64,000 nucleotides of DNA, from the NCBI RefSeq assembly GCF_004359215.1, contig NC_090619.1:3095754-3159753 (forward strand), read 5' to 3'. The stretch is from Bremia lactucae (taxonomy: Eukaryota > Oomycota > Peronosporomycetes > Peronosporales > Peronosporaceae). Shown piece by piece: positions 22,878 to 32,990 of this stretch. The translations under genes and the position numbers were made by a program. The notes beneath the pieces are model-generated. The model ran no database searches, was not told the origin of the DNA, and saw only the letters and a list, made by a program, of their open reading frames with translations. Positions within the stretch are counted from its first letter, which is position 1, and the number at the start of each line of letters is the position of its first letter.

Positions 22878-23052
22878 AGCCCGCTCAGGAATATGTAATG
22901 CAAATTGACGTCTTGCGTCTTTAGATGCAATGAATTCGGACTTACAAGGAACGAATTATTATTCCTTCGCTTTTTTTAAGGTTTGGTGTAATTTTAGCAG
23001 CGTTCACACTTAATATTGTAAAGGCAGGCTCGCAAGTCAGCCATATTGTATG

Positions 23053-23310
23053 TGTTGGAATCGGAGGGTACACTAGTGTAACCGCAGACGCAGTCCATAC
23101 CTCTCGCAAAATGGCGATATGATTGTTTTTCTTCGCAGTTGTACAACGTCTCCCTGAAATAAAAACCGATTAAACGATGGTTCACCCGACCCCCGTAGGA
23201 TCTCAGATCGAAACCCCCGATTCACGGAGGGTTATGGAAAGATGCATCTAAATAGTTAGATACAGAACAACTAACTTCTCAATACAAAACAGATCCTCAC
23301 ACAAATAACA
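23053..23310 (+). repeat. 5' LTR of old Copia element
   Basis: It begins TGTTGGAATCGGAGGGTACACTAG and ends aataaca. It matches 27818-27995 except for an extra segment of about 75 bp near 23080-23160 and many substitutions. The bases just after the LTR (aactatagccc) look like a decayed form of the primer-binding site seen intact at 45857. Confidence 0.75.
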
Positions 23311-23431
23311 AACTATAGCCCAAAGAAACACGTCGCAGAGAAGTCCACACACTCCGAAAGCCAAGGTCGGCCAGGAACAGGACGACGGCCAGTATGTAGG
23401 TATAGATGAAGTCAAGAATCCAGCTAAGCCG

Positions 23432-26400
23432 GTGGACACGCAGGACAATCTCCTGGATCTCCTCACGGGCCTTGCCGAACGCATGGAGCGCCTGGAGGCG
23501 TCGCAGCAGCGACAAGAGGAGAAGGAGCGTTTCACGGGACGTAGATCAAGCGTGTTTGAGTCAGCCTTGGGACTCGGGAGGGCTATGGATCGGACGACGT
23601 TGGACCAGACGCCTCCACCACGGCAACAGCAGCCAATTTCACCGGCTACGTATTTCGGCGTGAAGCAACCGCTGACGCGTATCTGGAACACATGAAAAGT
23701 TGCTTAAAGGTGCCTGCGTGCCCTGAGGCATAGTGGGTGCCCTGACAGGCTGCTGATAGACAGGATGCGGCACGTAGTGCTGCGGCAGCTCTGGCTGAGG
23801 TGCTTGGGTCATTTCCACATTCATCGCAGCATTTCTGAACCCGTGCTCACATGTAAGCTCGGGATACACCATTTCGATGGCAAAGAGCTCTACCAGGGAC
23901 TTGGCAGAGTTTTTTTATCGTGAAGAAAAAAGTTTGTACGGCAAATCCAGTTCGCGGAACGTGCGTGCGGATTTCAATGGACAGAGGAAGTGAAGGTGAT
24001 ATCCTCGGACACCATCTTGCCGGAATGGCGGAGAGATACTACAATCAACAAGTTGAGGACTGGTGGTTGGAGGAGCCCACACTAGCGCACGTCATGCAGC
24101 GCTTGCTGCATACTTTCGCAACCAAGATTACTCCTGCGCAGAGTATGAAGATGTTCACGGCCCCGAAGGGCGTGAAACGTAGTTGGACGGAGCACTACCT
24201 ATACTTGGTAGCGGTCAGCGAAGCGTGTGGTGGCGCGGATAATTTGGTGCTGGACAACATTGTGCACTATGCAGATCCAGCGATGCGTGTATCGATGTTA
24301 TCGCGGCTTAATTTGAACAGATTACTTGCGCCAAGCGGAAGAACTGGCGCATTTCGCCCAGTCAACGGAGATCGAGCTTCGCGGGAAACAACTCGGGCGT
24401 GACGTTCTAAATGACGTTCACGAGGAAAGGAGCCAGGGTGGTGATGCGGATTGTGTACTCACTATAGGCGATCTTGAATACGGGATCCAGTCGTCATCTG
24501 GTAAACGACGAGGAGCTGCTGGAAAGTCCGGAGGACTTTGAAAGTCAGTGCGTGGCCGCGGACGGCGAAGCACTGCGAGTGAAAACTGGAACCGCGATCC
24601 CAAAAAATACGTCTTGGGAAAAACGATGAAAGTGCGACTGCTGGACGCGCAGTACGCAGAGAATTTGAAGAGGAACATTATCTCCTATGGCATTTTGGAA
24701 AAAAGGGGTTAAGATTGAGTATATAGGCTCGCACCGCATAATTGCACCTATGGCTGGAGGACCCGCAGTTTTTGAGGTGGAGAGACGCAACAATGTACTG
24801 ATGATTCGTGCAGACGGACAAAAGAATGCGAGGAATGCGAGGAACGCGAGGAACGTGCTGATGTCGGTGCTGGCGGAAGACCAGGACGATGTCGGATCAG
24901 ACGTACAGACAGGAACATTAATGCACTTTCATCGTCGACTAGGGCACCTGAACTACGACACCATACTCAAGATGGCTAAGGACCCGATTTCCATTTTTAC
25001 TCTAACTGATGAGAAGCGTGCTAATTGTTTGGCCTGTGCTCAGGGCAAGCAGACCAAAAATAAGCAAGCTCGGGAAGATAGTGGCAAAGATTCGCCTATA
25101 GACGTCATCGGGGGCGTAATCTGCTCGAACATGAAAGGTCCCATGACTCCGCGCGATAGACTGGGAAATCGGTACATGATCAACTTCATCGATCATTGCA
25201 CAAACTACTGCAGAGTCTTCTTGGCGAAGACTAAAGACGCGTCGGCACAAGATTTCAAGCACTTTATGGCTTTCTTTGAGAGGCGTTTTAATGTCCGTAT
25301 TCACGTGCTGCGCACGGACGGCGGAGGAGAATACCAGACACTTGACTTGTTTTGTAATGATACCGGTATCGCAAGGCAAATAAGCAAACCGAGAAATCAA
25401 GCAATTACATAAAACGTGCGTAAACATCTGTTCTAATGTCCCAATTTGGTGTGTCCACATCAATGCGCATCCAACGGCGTATTTTATAGCGGTTAATTCC
25501 TACAAGAAGTGTCTTTTTCGCATTTGCAGGGCGTTTTTTGGCGATTGGGGTTGAGTCGAGTGGTGTAGGAAGTTTAGTCCGTGTTCCGGGGAAACGAACA
25601 TGGTACGCAGCATGCTGTTTGCGTGTGGTCTGCCATTGATTTTCTGGGGGGACGCTGCTGAGTATGCGGCCTATATTCAAAACAGGAGTCCAAGTAAAGG
25701 TAACCCGGGAGGTAAGTCACCGCTGCATATGCTCACGAAGAACACCCCCGATTTTATGTGACATTATCGTGTTTGGATCACCGTGCACTGTGCACAAAGA
25801 CGCAAGAAACAAGTCCTTAGGCGAGCGCGGCAAGCCTGCACTAATCATTGGTCGGATGCTGAGTATACATCGCGAAAAACAAAGTGGTAGCTGTTACACA
25901 GCATGTCAGGAACGTGGAGACTCTCACGAACGTGCAGAATGAGCAGTTGAGGCGCGTACACCTCGAAGACTCGGAGGAGGCGAAATATGATGCCGAAGGC
26001 GCGGCTGCCGGCGGTGAAACGACGACTCGGAAGAAGAAACCCAAAAAGAAGAGCAGCTGGACGCGAGAAAGACATCAGACGAGGTCAGCGTCCAAAAAGG
26101 AACCTGCTACCGCAGTACAGCCATCAGCCAATGAGACTCTGGGAGATCCCGCCCCGGACATAGTGAACAGTGTACGGGAGCCGGACCGAAAAACTACGGG
26201 CAAGCTATGAAGAGCGGATTAAAAGAAAAGTGGACCGTGGCGATGCTCGACGAGCTGACGGCACTTGAAGAGAATGGAGTATGGACATTAGTGACCCCAC
26301 CGATTGTGAGTCATATACTGCATACAAAGTGGGTGTTCAAGACTAAAACGGACGCCGACGGAGCTATTGAACGGTACAAGGCCATGCTCGTGGCCTGTGG

Positions 26401-27786
26401 TAACGAGCAGTTGTTTGGCGTAGATTACAGTCTGACTTTCGCAGCAACAATGGAATTGAGCACCGTAAAGGTGGTCTTGGTACTCGCGAGGCGATGGCGC
26501 GTGCCCGCTAGACACGGCGATATTCCTAATGCCTACGTGAAGGCAGAGAAGGAAAAGCACTTAGAAATGTATCCGGCGATCTCGAAGGGAATGGTAATTC
26601 CAAAAAGTGTGCTGACTGCTTTTGATGTAGACAGTTGCACTAAACTGGCACTCAGATTGAAAAAATCACTATATGGCTTAAAGCAAGCGGGGAGGCTATG
26701 GAGCCAATTGCTTCACGCTAAGCTCGTTGAAATTGGCTTTACGCGCTGCGTAACGGATATGCGTGTATACTACAAGTGACAAGGAGGCGAGATGACTGTT
26801 GTAGGCGTCTACGTCGACGACCTTCTGGTCACTGCGTCTAATGGCGGCTTAATGGAAGCGTTTTTCGAAAAAATGAGTGTTTTGTCCATCAAGGACCTAG
26901 GCGAAGTGATGAAATTCTTGAGATTGCGTGTGACACACGACGAGTTGAGCAACTACACGCTAGATCAGCAGGCTGCTATCGAGGAGCTTCTGGAACAGTA
27001 CGGTCTCGAGAGCGCTAATGGCGTGAGAACACCGATTGGGGTAGAGAGCAACGAAGTAGAGCTTCAGGAAACGCAACTATTGCAGAATACGGGAACTCGT
27101 GGAGAACCTACGATACGGCTTTTTCAGTCACTCGTGGGGAGTTTGCTATGGTTTGCCAGGTGTACGAGGCCCGACATTAGTTTCGCCGTCCACAAAGCGA
27201 CACGACACACTCATCAGCCATCGATGGCGGACTGGAAGATGGCGAAGCGAATAGCGAGGTATTTGAAGGCCACTACGGGCCTCAAGCTTGATATGAGTAT
27301 CAAGGAAACTAAGAAGAGCCAGGTCAGTATTGAAAGTTGGAGTGATGCGGCATTCGCGGCAGACAAAAGCGATAGGAAGTCTGTCACCGGCGGAGTAATC
27401 ACGATGGACGGGGCGATTACCCAGTGGATATGCAAGAAACAGACTGGAGTCTCGCTTTCTACAATGGAAGCAGAATTTACTTCTGCTTCACACGTCGTTC
27501 GAGAGTTACTCGGACTGCGGAGTTTTTGCGGGAGCTGCAATTCGAGGTGGCGGAGCCTACGCCAATGTTCATGGACAACCAAGCTGCTATAAGGCTGCTG
27601 GAGTCAGAGGATAGCATGGCGAGCGCTAAGCATGTTGACATTCGTGTCAAATTCATCTGCGACTTTGCGAGAAAGGGCATAGTAAAGCCCAAGTACGTGA
27701 AATCACACCTGATGATGGCAGACCTTCTTACGAAGGCAATGCCGGCGCCCAGGATGGCCGAGCTGCGCGAAATTTTCAAGTTATAG
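23432..27786 (+). pseudogene. gag-pol remnant of old Copia
   Basis: Pieces in order. Gag start with heptad-like MERLEASQQRQEEKE (23432-23692). Gag core (about 23890-24400; AERYYNQQVEDWW). GAG-pre-integrase HRRLGHLNYDTI and the CLACAQGK finger (about 24925-25050). Integrase core with FIDHCTNYCRVF and LRTDGGGEYQ (to about 25395). A gap, then integrase resumes at about 25592 (MLFACGLPLIFWGDAAEYAA). RT with HTKWVFKTKTDADG, LYGLKQAGRLW (26207-26779) and YVDDLLVT (26808). RNase H with SWSDAAFAADKSDRKS, SLSTMEAEF and, in another frame, MFMDNQAAIRLL and AKHVDIRVKFI (27424-27786). Stops occur at 24402, 25412, 26779 and elsewhere. Confidence 0.8.
25405..25590. other. Foreign segment replacing part of the Copia integrase
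   Basis: The integrase reading ends at about 25395 and resumes at about 25592, having lost only about 14 codons, yet about 185 bp lie between. On the minus strand this segment is open (IAKKRPANAKKTLLVGINRY ... RWMRIDVDTPNWDIRTDV). I do not recognise the product. It could be a captured gene fragment or a piece of another element. Confidence 0.4.
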
Positions 27787-27817
27787 GAAGGCTTGGGAGG
27801 CGACGACCGAGGAGGAG

Positions 27818-27995
27818 TGTTGGAATCGGAGGTTACACTAGTGTAGTTTCAATCGCGGTTCGGCCGACCCTCTTAGGATCTTAGGATGGGAAGCGCTGAA
27901 TTGCACGGGTGGTTATAAGGAAGGATGCACGTAAGTAGTTAGCTAGATAACTACTCACTTATTAATACACAACGGCGTCCCTCACACAACTAACA
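27818..27995 (+). repeat. 3' LTR of old Copia element
   Basis: It begins TGTTGGAATCGGAGGTTACACTAG and ends caactaaca. The polypurine stretch gaggaggag precedes it at 27809-27817. Confidence 0.75.
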
Positions 27996-28007
27996 GGATG
28001 CGTTTGC

Positions 28008-28194
28008 GATAAAAGCACCGCATTTGTAATCTTAATTTATTAGTATTCTAAAGCCAAAGAATTAGCCTTTAGTAGCTAGGACTTCATAGCTACTAAGAAT
28101 CATTCTCCGCACGTCGTGTACTTGACGTAGTCGAGGCGCCCCAGTGTAGGTTGACTAGTACTGTTATCAGTACTAGCAAAGGGTGCCCGTTACA
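28008..28194 (+). repeat. LTR family 2 fragment, 5' side of Gypsy F
   Basis: It ends gtgcccgttaca at 28194. It matches, in inverted orientation, 35883-36080 and 56099-56270 (ctacactg, ggcgcctcgactac, acacgacgtgc, tagctac blocks). It contains the small palindrome ctagtactg-ttatcagtactag. Confidence 0.6.
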
Positions 28195-29030
28195 CCTGGC
28201 TATAACACTTCGTAGTCCGTTCAACGGTCCACGCACGGTGCATCCAACATGGACATGTTGTATGATGAAGGAGAGAGCTTTCAAGCCCCTTAACAAGGCT
28301 ATCACGCAACGCGTGAAAGGTTCACTCATTTGAGTGACCTTGAATGGAGAGCGATCGGACGTATGACTTCAGTCGTAGATGGGCTAGCCGTGGGCGCCAT
28401 GCTGTTCATTCTAGAAAGTGATGAACAACATGCGGACATAGCTGAGCTCATACAACATGAAATCGACGGGGCCCAAGGAAAAGTAGCCTTGCTTCACCAG
28501 CAAGGCTCTTAACACGCAGGGGTGTTGAGAGAACAGGGTGCTCAACAGTTAAAACTGTTGAGATAGCAGCATTTACATGCTGCTATCAGGCCGACGCTTC
28601 CGCGTCGACCCGAAAGCTTATAGATAGAAATTTATAGGCTTAGGGCAGTCGAAGGCGACTCCCTTTTCAGATGGTTTGTCGATTTAGACGACGCAATTGA
28701 AGCTCGTTACATGAATGATGATGCGACAAAGTGAAGTTTGGCATGTCCAACTGAACCGGACGTGCCAAATTTTGGGCCTTAGGGCTCAATCCCTGGTCAG
28801 CCTCTTGGGCAGTCCCCCTGAGCAACATATTGCTCAGTTGGAGCAGCTTGAGGCATTTGTGCTCAGACAGCGAAGGGTCCTGTCCGAGGCACAAAGCCAT
28901 GCTGCGGTGGAGTCCGTCACCCAGACTCAAGATGAGCTGAGGCGTGAGCAGGCTTGGAGCGAGGCACTTGATGTAAATCACCAAATGAAGTTAGTGGCTC
29001 CTGCTGCCTCCTCGAATATTGGCGATTGAG
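28195..29030 (+). pseudogene. Gypsy F gag remnant
   Basis: Three frames together give a retrotransposon Gag capsid. The first is MTSVVDGLAVGAMLFILESDE (28363-28510). The second is RWFVDLDDAIEARYMNDDAT (about 28670-28728), which is the classic Gag helix pattern. After a stop comes QLEQLEAFVLRQRR ... QTQDELRREQAW (28830-28955). The last block also occurs on the minus strand of Gypsy B near 9020-8920. The rest of the element is lost and LINE sequence follows. Confidence 0.55.
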
Positions 29031-29274
29031 ACCTTGGTTCTGCTTTGCACCATTATCTAGAGGGCAAGCTCGTCGCTCTCCCCTATCAATGCACGTGGGC
29101 GACTCCGTTCCCATGCCGATGGTTCGTCCGCTCACGCCGGGCAGGTGTTTTAGTCTCATGTGCTCTTCTTGTCAGAAGGCTAACGCGGTTCGAGGTCCTC
29201 TACAATCTCGATTGTTGCGCAACCTAGCTACCATACAAATGTGAACGAAAACGAAAACGAAAAGAGCTACGCTA

Positions 29275-29692
29275 CAATTAGACTTTTGCAAGGCATACGA
29301 CATAGTCTCGCGCGATTTCCTATTTGAAGTAGTCCGGTATTTTGGGTTGGAAGTTTATTCATTACCAAGACACGGAATCTCCACCTTTACACTACAACAG
29401 AATTTTTGTCACCGGGATTGTAACCGACCCAATTCTAGTGCTTACGGGCATCTACCAGGGTTGCCCCTTAGCTTCGCTAATATTTTTTACTTGTATATCG
29501 GAAATTCTCGTGATCGCGCTATTGCAAAGCAAACAAAAAATAAAGCTTGAGGCATCCCACCTGCCCGGGCCAGGAGCGAATTTATTAACTTGTGTGGATG
29601 ATTCGACAGTTTTTTGTAGCGGGCGGGGCAGCTACCGCTGCATCGTCCGCCGTTTTCGAGAACTCTCCGAGCTCACAGTTCAACCTGCCTAA
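29275..29692 (+). pseudogene. LINE (non-LTR) reverse transcriptase remnant
   Basis: The reading LDFCKAYDIVSRDFL at 29278 is the conserved fingers motif of non-LTR reverse transcriptases. After a frameshift near 29342 come GIYQGCPLASLIF and LTCVDDSTVF, the latter in place of the usual catalytic YADD motif. Only the core of the RT survives, with no endonuclease. Confidence 0.6.
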
Positions 29693-30600
29693 ATTGTTCC
29701 TATCTCCCTAAACAGCTATCACTGGCGTAAATTATGAAGAAATTCCAATTATCCAACAAGGGCAGACGACTCGATATTTGAAGTTAGCATCTTATCAAGT
29801 CTCATACCTTCCTTCTGAAAATAGCTTCGAGCGGTCGCAGGGGTAAGGATAATGATATCTCTCTTTGCAGTAATATTGTTATAAGAAACATGGCGAATCG
29901 GGGGCCGGCATAGCAAAAGCCCCACTAGGCGACAGGTGTCGTCTTTTGAAGTTTCTGAGTGGCTGAGGAATTTTCAGAAATCTTGTAAATCATAACAGAA
30001 ATTGCCAGTCTATTTTTCTCTCTCTGCTTGATCGCAGCAGATCGGTTTATGATAAAGTCTTTGGTTAGATAACACCGTGTCGTTGAGTTGTGCAATGCTA
30101 CCGATGTCAGTTGTAACGGCGGGTTCATTATCCGTCAGACAAAGCTGTTGTGCAACAGCAAGAAAGATTAATAGATTTTTCTTGAAATGTACAATGTTGC
30201 TCCGTTAAGAATTTCAGCTTTAAGGTTACGATAATTATTTCACTTAATGGCGTTTCTGATTGGTAAAAGATAGTGCGAGACGGCCAAGCACCGGCCTCGC
30301 GCTTCTTAATATTAGAGTATCGATAAAATCGTTTTCATTTGCCTGTCTGTAACTTTGCGATGGGAGATAAGCTCATACGTTTTTGGTCCTTTTTGTTTAC
30401 CTTCTCAACATCATCGGGAAGTGAGTGAGCTAATGGCCTATGGACTCGGTACGAAACCCTGGCCAGGATACTAAATTGCACAAAGGCGCAACATGTGCTC
30501 CAACAGAATTGTTTGACATGTTCGTGCTCGAAAAGTTTAACGAAGTGTCCCGTTACATTAATAATTCCTATAAGAGGAATAGAAAACATTATTCTTATAA
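29693..30600. other. Intergenic repeat-derived DNA, no gene recognised
   Basis: AT-rich sequence with only short, unsupported ORFs (for example minus 30128-29925 and 30589-30335). No domain or clear repeat was recognised. Confidence 0.4.
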
Positions 30601-30968
30601 GAATAAATAATAAAGGATTATAAATTTATATCCTTTTGTAATTTTACTTGATATTTCCAGTAGTACCGTATTGAAGCAGCAGGACAACAGGTCTGTTGAT
30701 TGGTTGGCTCAAGTTTTAATCAACCCCGCCAATCGCTGCTAATTGTATACGAATGACGGTGCGCAAGGGGTCGCAATACATGGTTTTATTTTGATATATT
30801 CAAGGCAGTAGATAAAAGATCGTCTTGCAGGAACTTGAATATATTAACACAATTTTACATTTTCTCGATACTAAGCCTTTTGAATCGACCTTTAGCTAGA
30901 CTCCTTAGCAGCTGAAAACCTTCATCTGCACGTCGTATATTGAAAGTATTTGGAGGCACCTCACCTTC
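30600..30968 (+). repeat. LTR family 2 fragment
   Basis: It shares with the reverse complement of 35940-36260 the cgccaatcg, aatatattcaag, ctagctactcc-like and ctgcacgtcgta motifs. It stops abruptly at ctcaccttcc, where the LTR family 1 copy of Gypsy C begins. Confidence 0.5.
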
Positions 30969-30970
30969 CG

Positions 30971-31455
30971 TAGGCGGACGCTTCTAAAGCGGCCTCGCGC
31001 TACAAGCACACACCCTCAAGACAGCAAGGAAGTGGTTTGACCGTCTTCTATCACGTGCGGTGAGGTATTTGGTGGGCGCCCAAGGCTCACCAAACGAGCT
31101 GATACCTTAATAGAAGGGGTCTTCACGCGCGCACTTGTTATCTATAAAGTACTTCTAAGACTGATTTATATTTAATAGAATTATATATAAACTTTTTTAC
31201 CCAATCAACAGATGCCATTTCTAAAGATGGGCACCTCTACATGGCGAGCGTATTATTCTGAATACCTCAGCTCGCGGATGACGCTAGACGTCATCACTTC
31301 CAATGTGAATGCACCTATGTGCATCACATACACAAGTGTGGGTCAGTACCTGAACCTCACCGAGTGGCAGGTCAAATTACTTATAAGAAGTAATTAACCT
31401 ACCCTTTAACTGTACTTAACGGGTGTGTGTAACATAAGGCAGCTAGCCCGTTACC
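30971..31455 (-). repeat. 3' LTR of Gypsy C (LTR family 1)
   Basis: It matches 3176-3709 from gtaggcgg-ac to tagcccgttac. The terminal CA on the plus strand has been lost. Confidence 0.7.
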
Positions 31456-31604
31456 CCACCCCCTCGTTAAGAGCGATTTTACATTTTGTGTCGGTAGGAA
31501 CGAGGGACACCGAGCCACATACGACGCGCCGCTTTAATCCTCTCTACCACTCTTTTAGCGAACAGTGTGTGTACCTACTAGGATAACATCATATGATGCT
31601 TAAC

Positions 31605-32990
31605 ATGCCACCTACTAGCTGGAATGGATGATCCATCCAATTTGCACAGTGAGGATTTAGATCCGCCGCTCATTGTTGACTGCAATGAGTCGACACCGCT
31701 GCCATCGCCTCAAAGTAGTCATGGGTTCAGCGAGCTAATGAGGAAGAGTGATGGCGCTATAATGCTCATCCAAAATTCACCCATTGCTCCATTACGGAGA
31801 CGTCTAACATTGCGAAGGCGAACATGCCTAATGTCAGCAAGCCAATTGCCTCGTCGTCTGCGCTAGCTAGCGCAGCGACGATTTATGAGAACACTGCCCG
31901 TAAAGATGCAGGTGCTTCTCAGTTGGGTAGAACCACAACATCGGTCTCTCATACCATTATCCACAACGGGGAGTCCGACGCCGAAGAGCCCGAGCTTAAA
32001 AAATCAGTGACGTGTCCGGTCGGTGTCACAATTTAGCCGTATTGAACGCGGCTACATGACTGGTGGCATATGCCGATGCCACCTCCATCCGAATAGCATC
32101 GCTCGGATGGAACTAGTGAGTCGCTCCTAGAGCGCGCTACTTTAGACGCGCCTAACAATTATGGCGTCTTATTCATGGAAAGATCAGGGAAATCACTTGG
32201 ACGAGTTTCCCCGATCCCGGTCGTTACGCGTTCGAATAAAACAACCGACCAACACGAAGCAGAATTCCTGCGTCGTTTTCAGTCACATAGCGATGTGGCG
32301 AAACAACGGTCGCAGCGAATACACTGCACGTAAGAGAAATCTCGGGCGGTACTGAACCCCCTGCTTCTCCTCATCACGCTACTGCTAGTCAATTTGGAAC
32401 TAGCGAAGCGGCTCCAATTGCCACTCCTTCGCGTAGGCAGACACCGATCCCGGCACGTCGACGCGTAGGGCGTTCACCGGTTCGCAAGAGTCGAAACTCT
32501 TCGGCATCCACGAGGATCTGAAGCTTATGCTTCACGGAGCGGTGGACAAGCAACCATCCAACAAGGAATCGTTGGTTCTCAGCAGCATCCACTAATGAAG
32601 GTGGCACCCGATAGGAGTGGCGACTCCGCCCACCTACTCGCGGCTACCTATCCTGCTTCCGTTCAGTCGCAGGCGGTGAGCGCTGCTGAACGGCGAATCG
32701 GGTATCTCTAAAGCTAAATTTCGCGACTGACTTCGGATCTCTGCGATGTTTGCTCGAAGGATGGCCAGGGTTGAAACTTCGGCTGGACATTTTGAAGAAG
32801 CTGATGCTGCTAGATTCGCGTCGCGCGCGCGATGTTCCTCGCTCTCCGAGTCCATATATCATGATGAGAGGAATTTGTCGGCGAGAAGTCTTTAACGTTC
32901 CTCGCTATCCCTTCCTGATCGACGCTCGACCCACAGTCGTCGTCACCATCGGTCACCATCGGTCTCCTTAGAACGATGGGGATGTGTGAT
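31605..32990 (+). pseudogene. Antisense ORF (aORF) of Gypsy C, broken
   Basis: ATG (MPPTS) lies 150 bp inside the 3' LTR, on the strand opposite pol. The frame at 31624-31866 gives DDPSNLHSEDLDPPLIVDC, STPLPSPQSS and SELMRKSDGA, as in copies A and B. The frame at 31824-32036 gives ATIYENTARKDAGASQLG and HNGESDAEEPELKK, matching the C-terminal part of copy A (ATIHETTAH, NGESDAKDPE). Further on, AEFLRRFQSHSDVAKQRSQR near 32265-32320 parallels B near 4590-4650. Frameshifts interrupt it. Confidence 0.4.
32400..32607 (-). pseudogene. Chromodomain-like C terminus of Gypsy C pol
   Basis: The minus-strand reading PPSLVDAAENQRFLVGWLLVHR is the start of the Gypsy chromodomain tail. It lies opposite the plus-strand antisense ORF. 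Confidence 0.55.

Larger units (their letters stand above)
23053..27995 (+). mobile_element. Old, decayed Copia (Ty1-type) LTR retrotransposon
   Basis: LTRs at 23053-23310 and 27818-27995 enclose about 4.5 kb with gag, GAG-pre-integrase, integrase, reverse transcriptase and RNase H in Copia order. The flanking 5-mers are gtatg (23048-23052) and ggatg (27996-28000), 4 of 5 matching, consistent with an aged target duplication. Diverged LTRs, several frameshifts and foreign segments inside gag and integrase show that it is dead. It sits about 175 bp upstream of the BRWD-like start codon, which reads in the opposite direction. Confidence 0.8.

Noticed and set aside
24826..24855. Short 9-bp tandem repeat (aatgcgagg) in the old Copia
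   Set aside because: A local slippage expansion encoding NAR repeats in a dead element; no sign of function.
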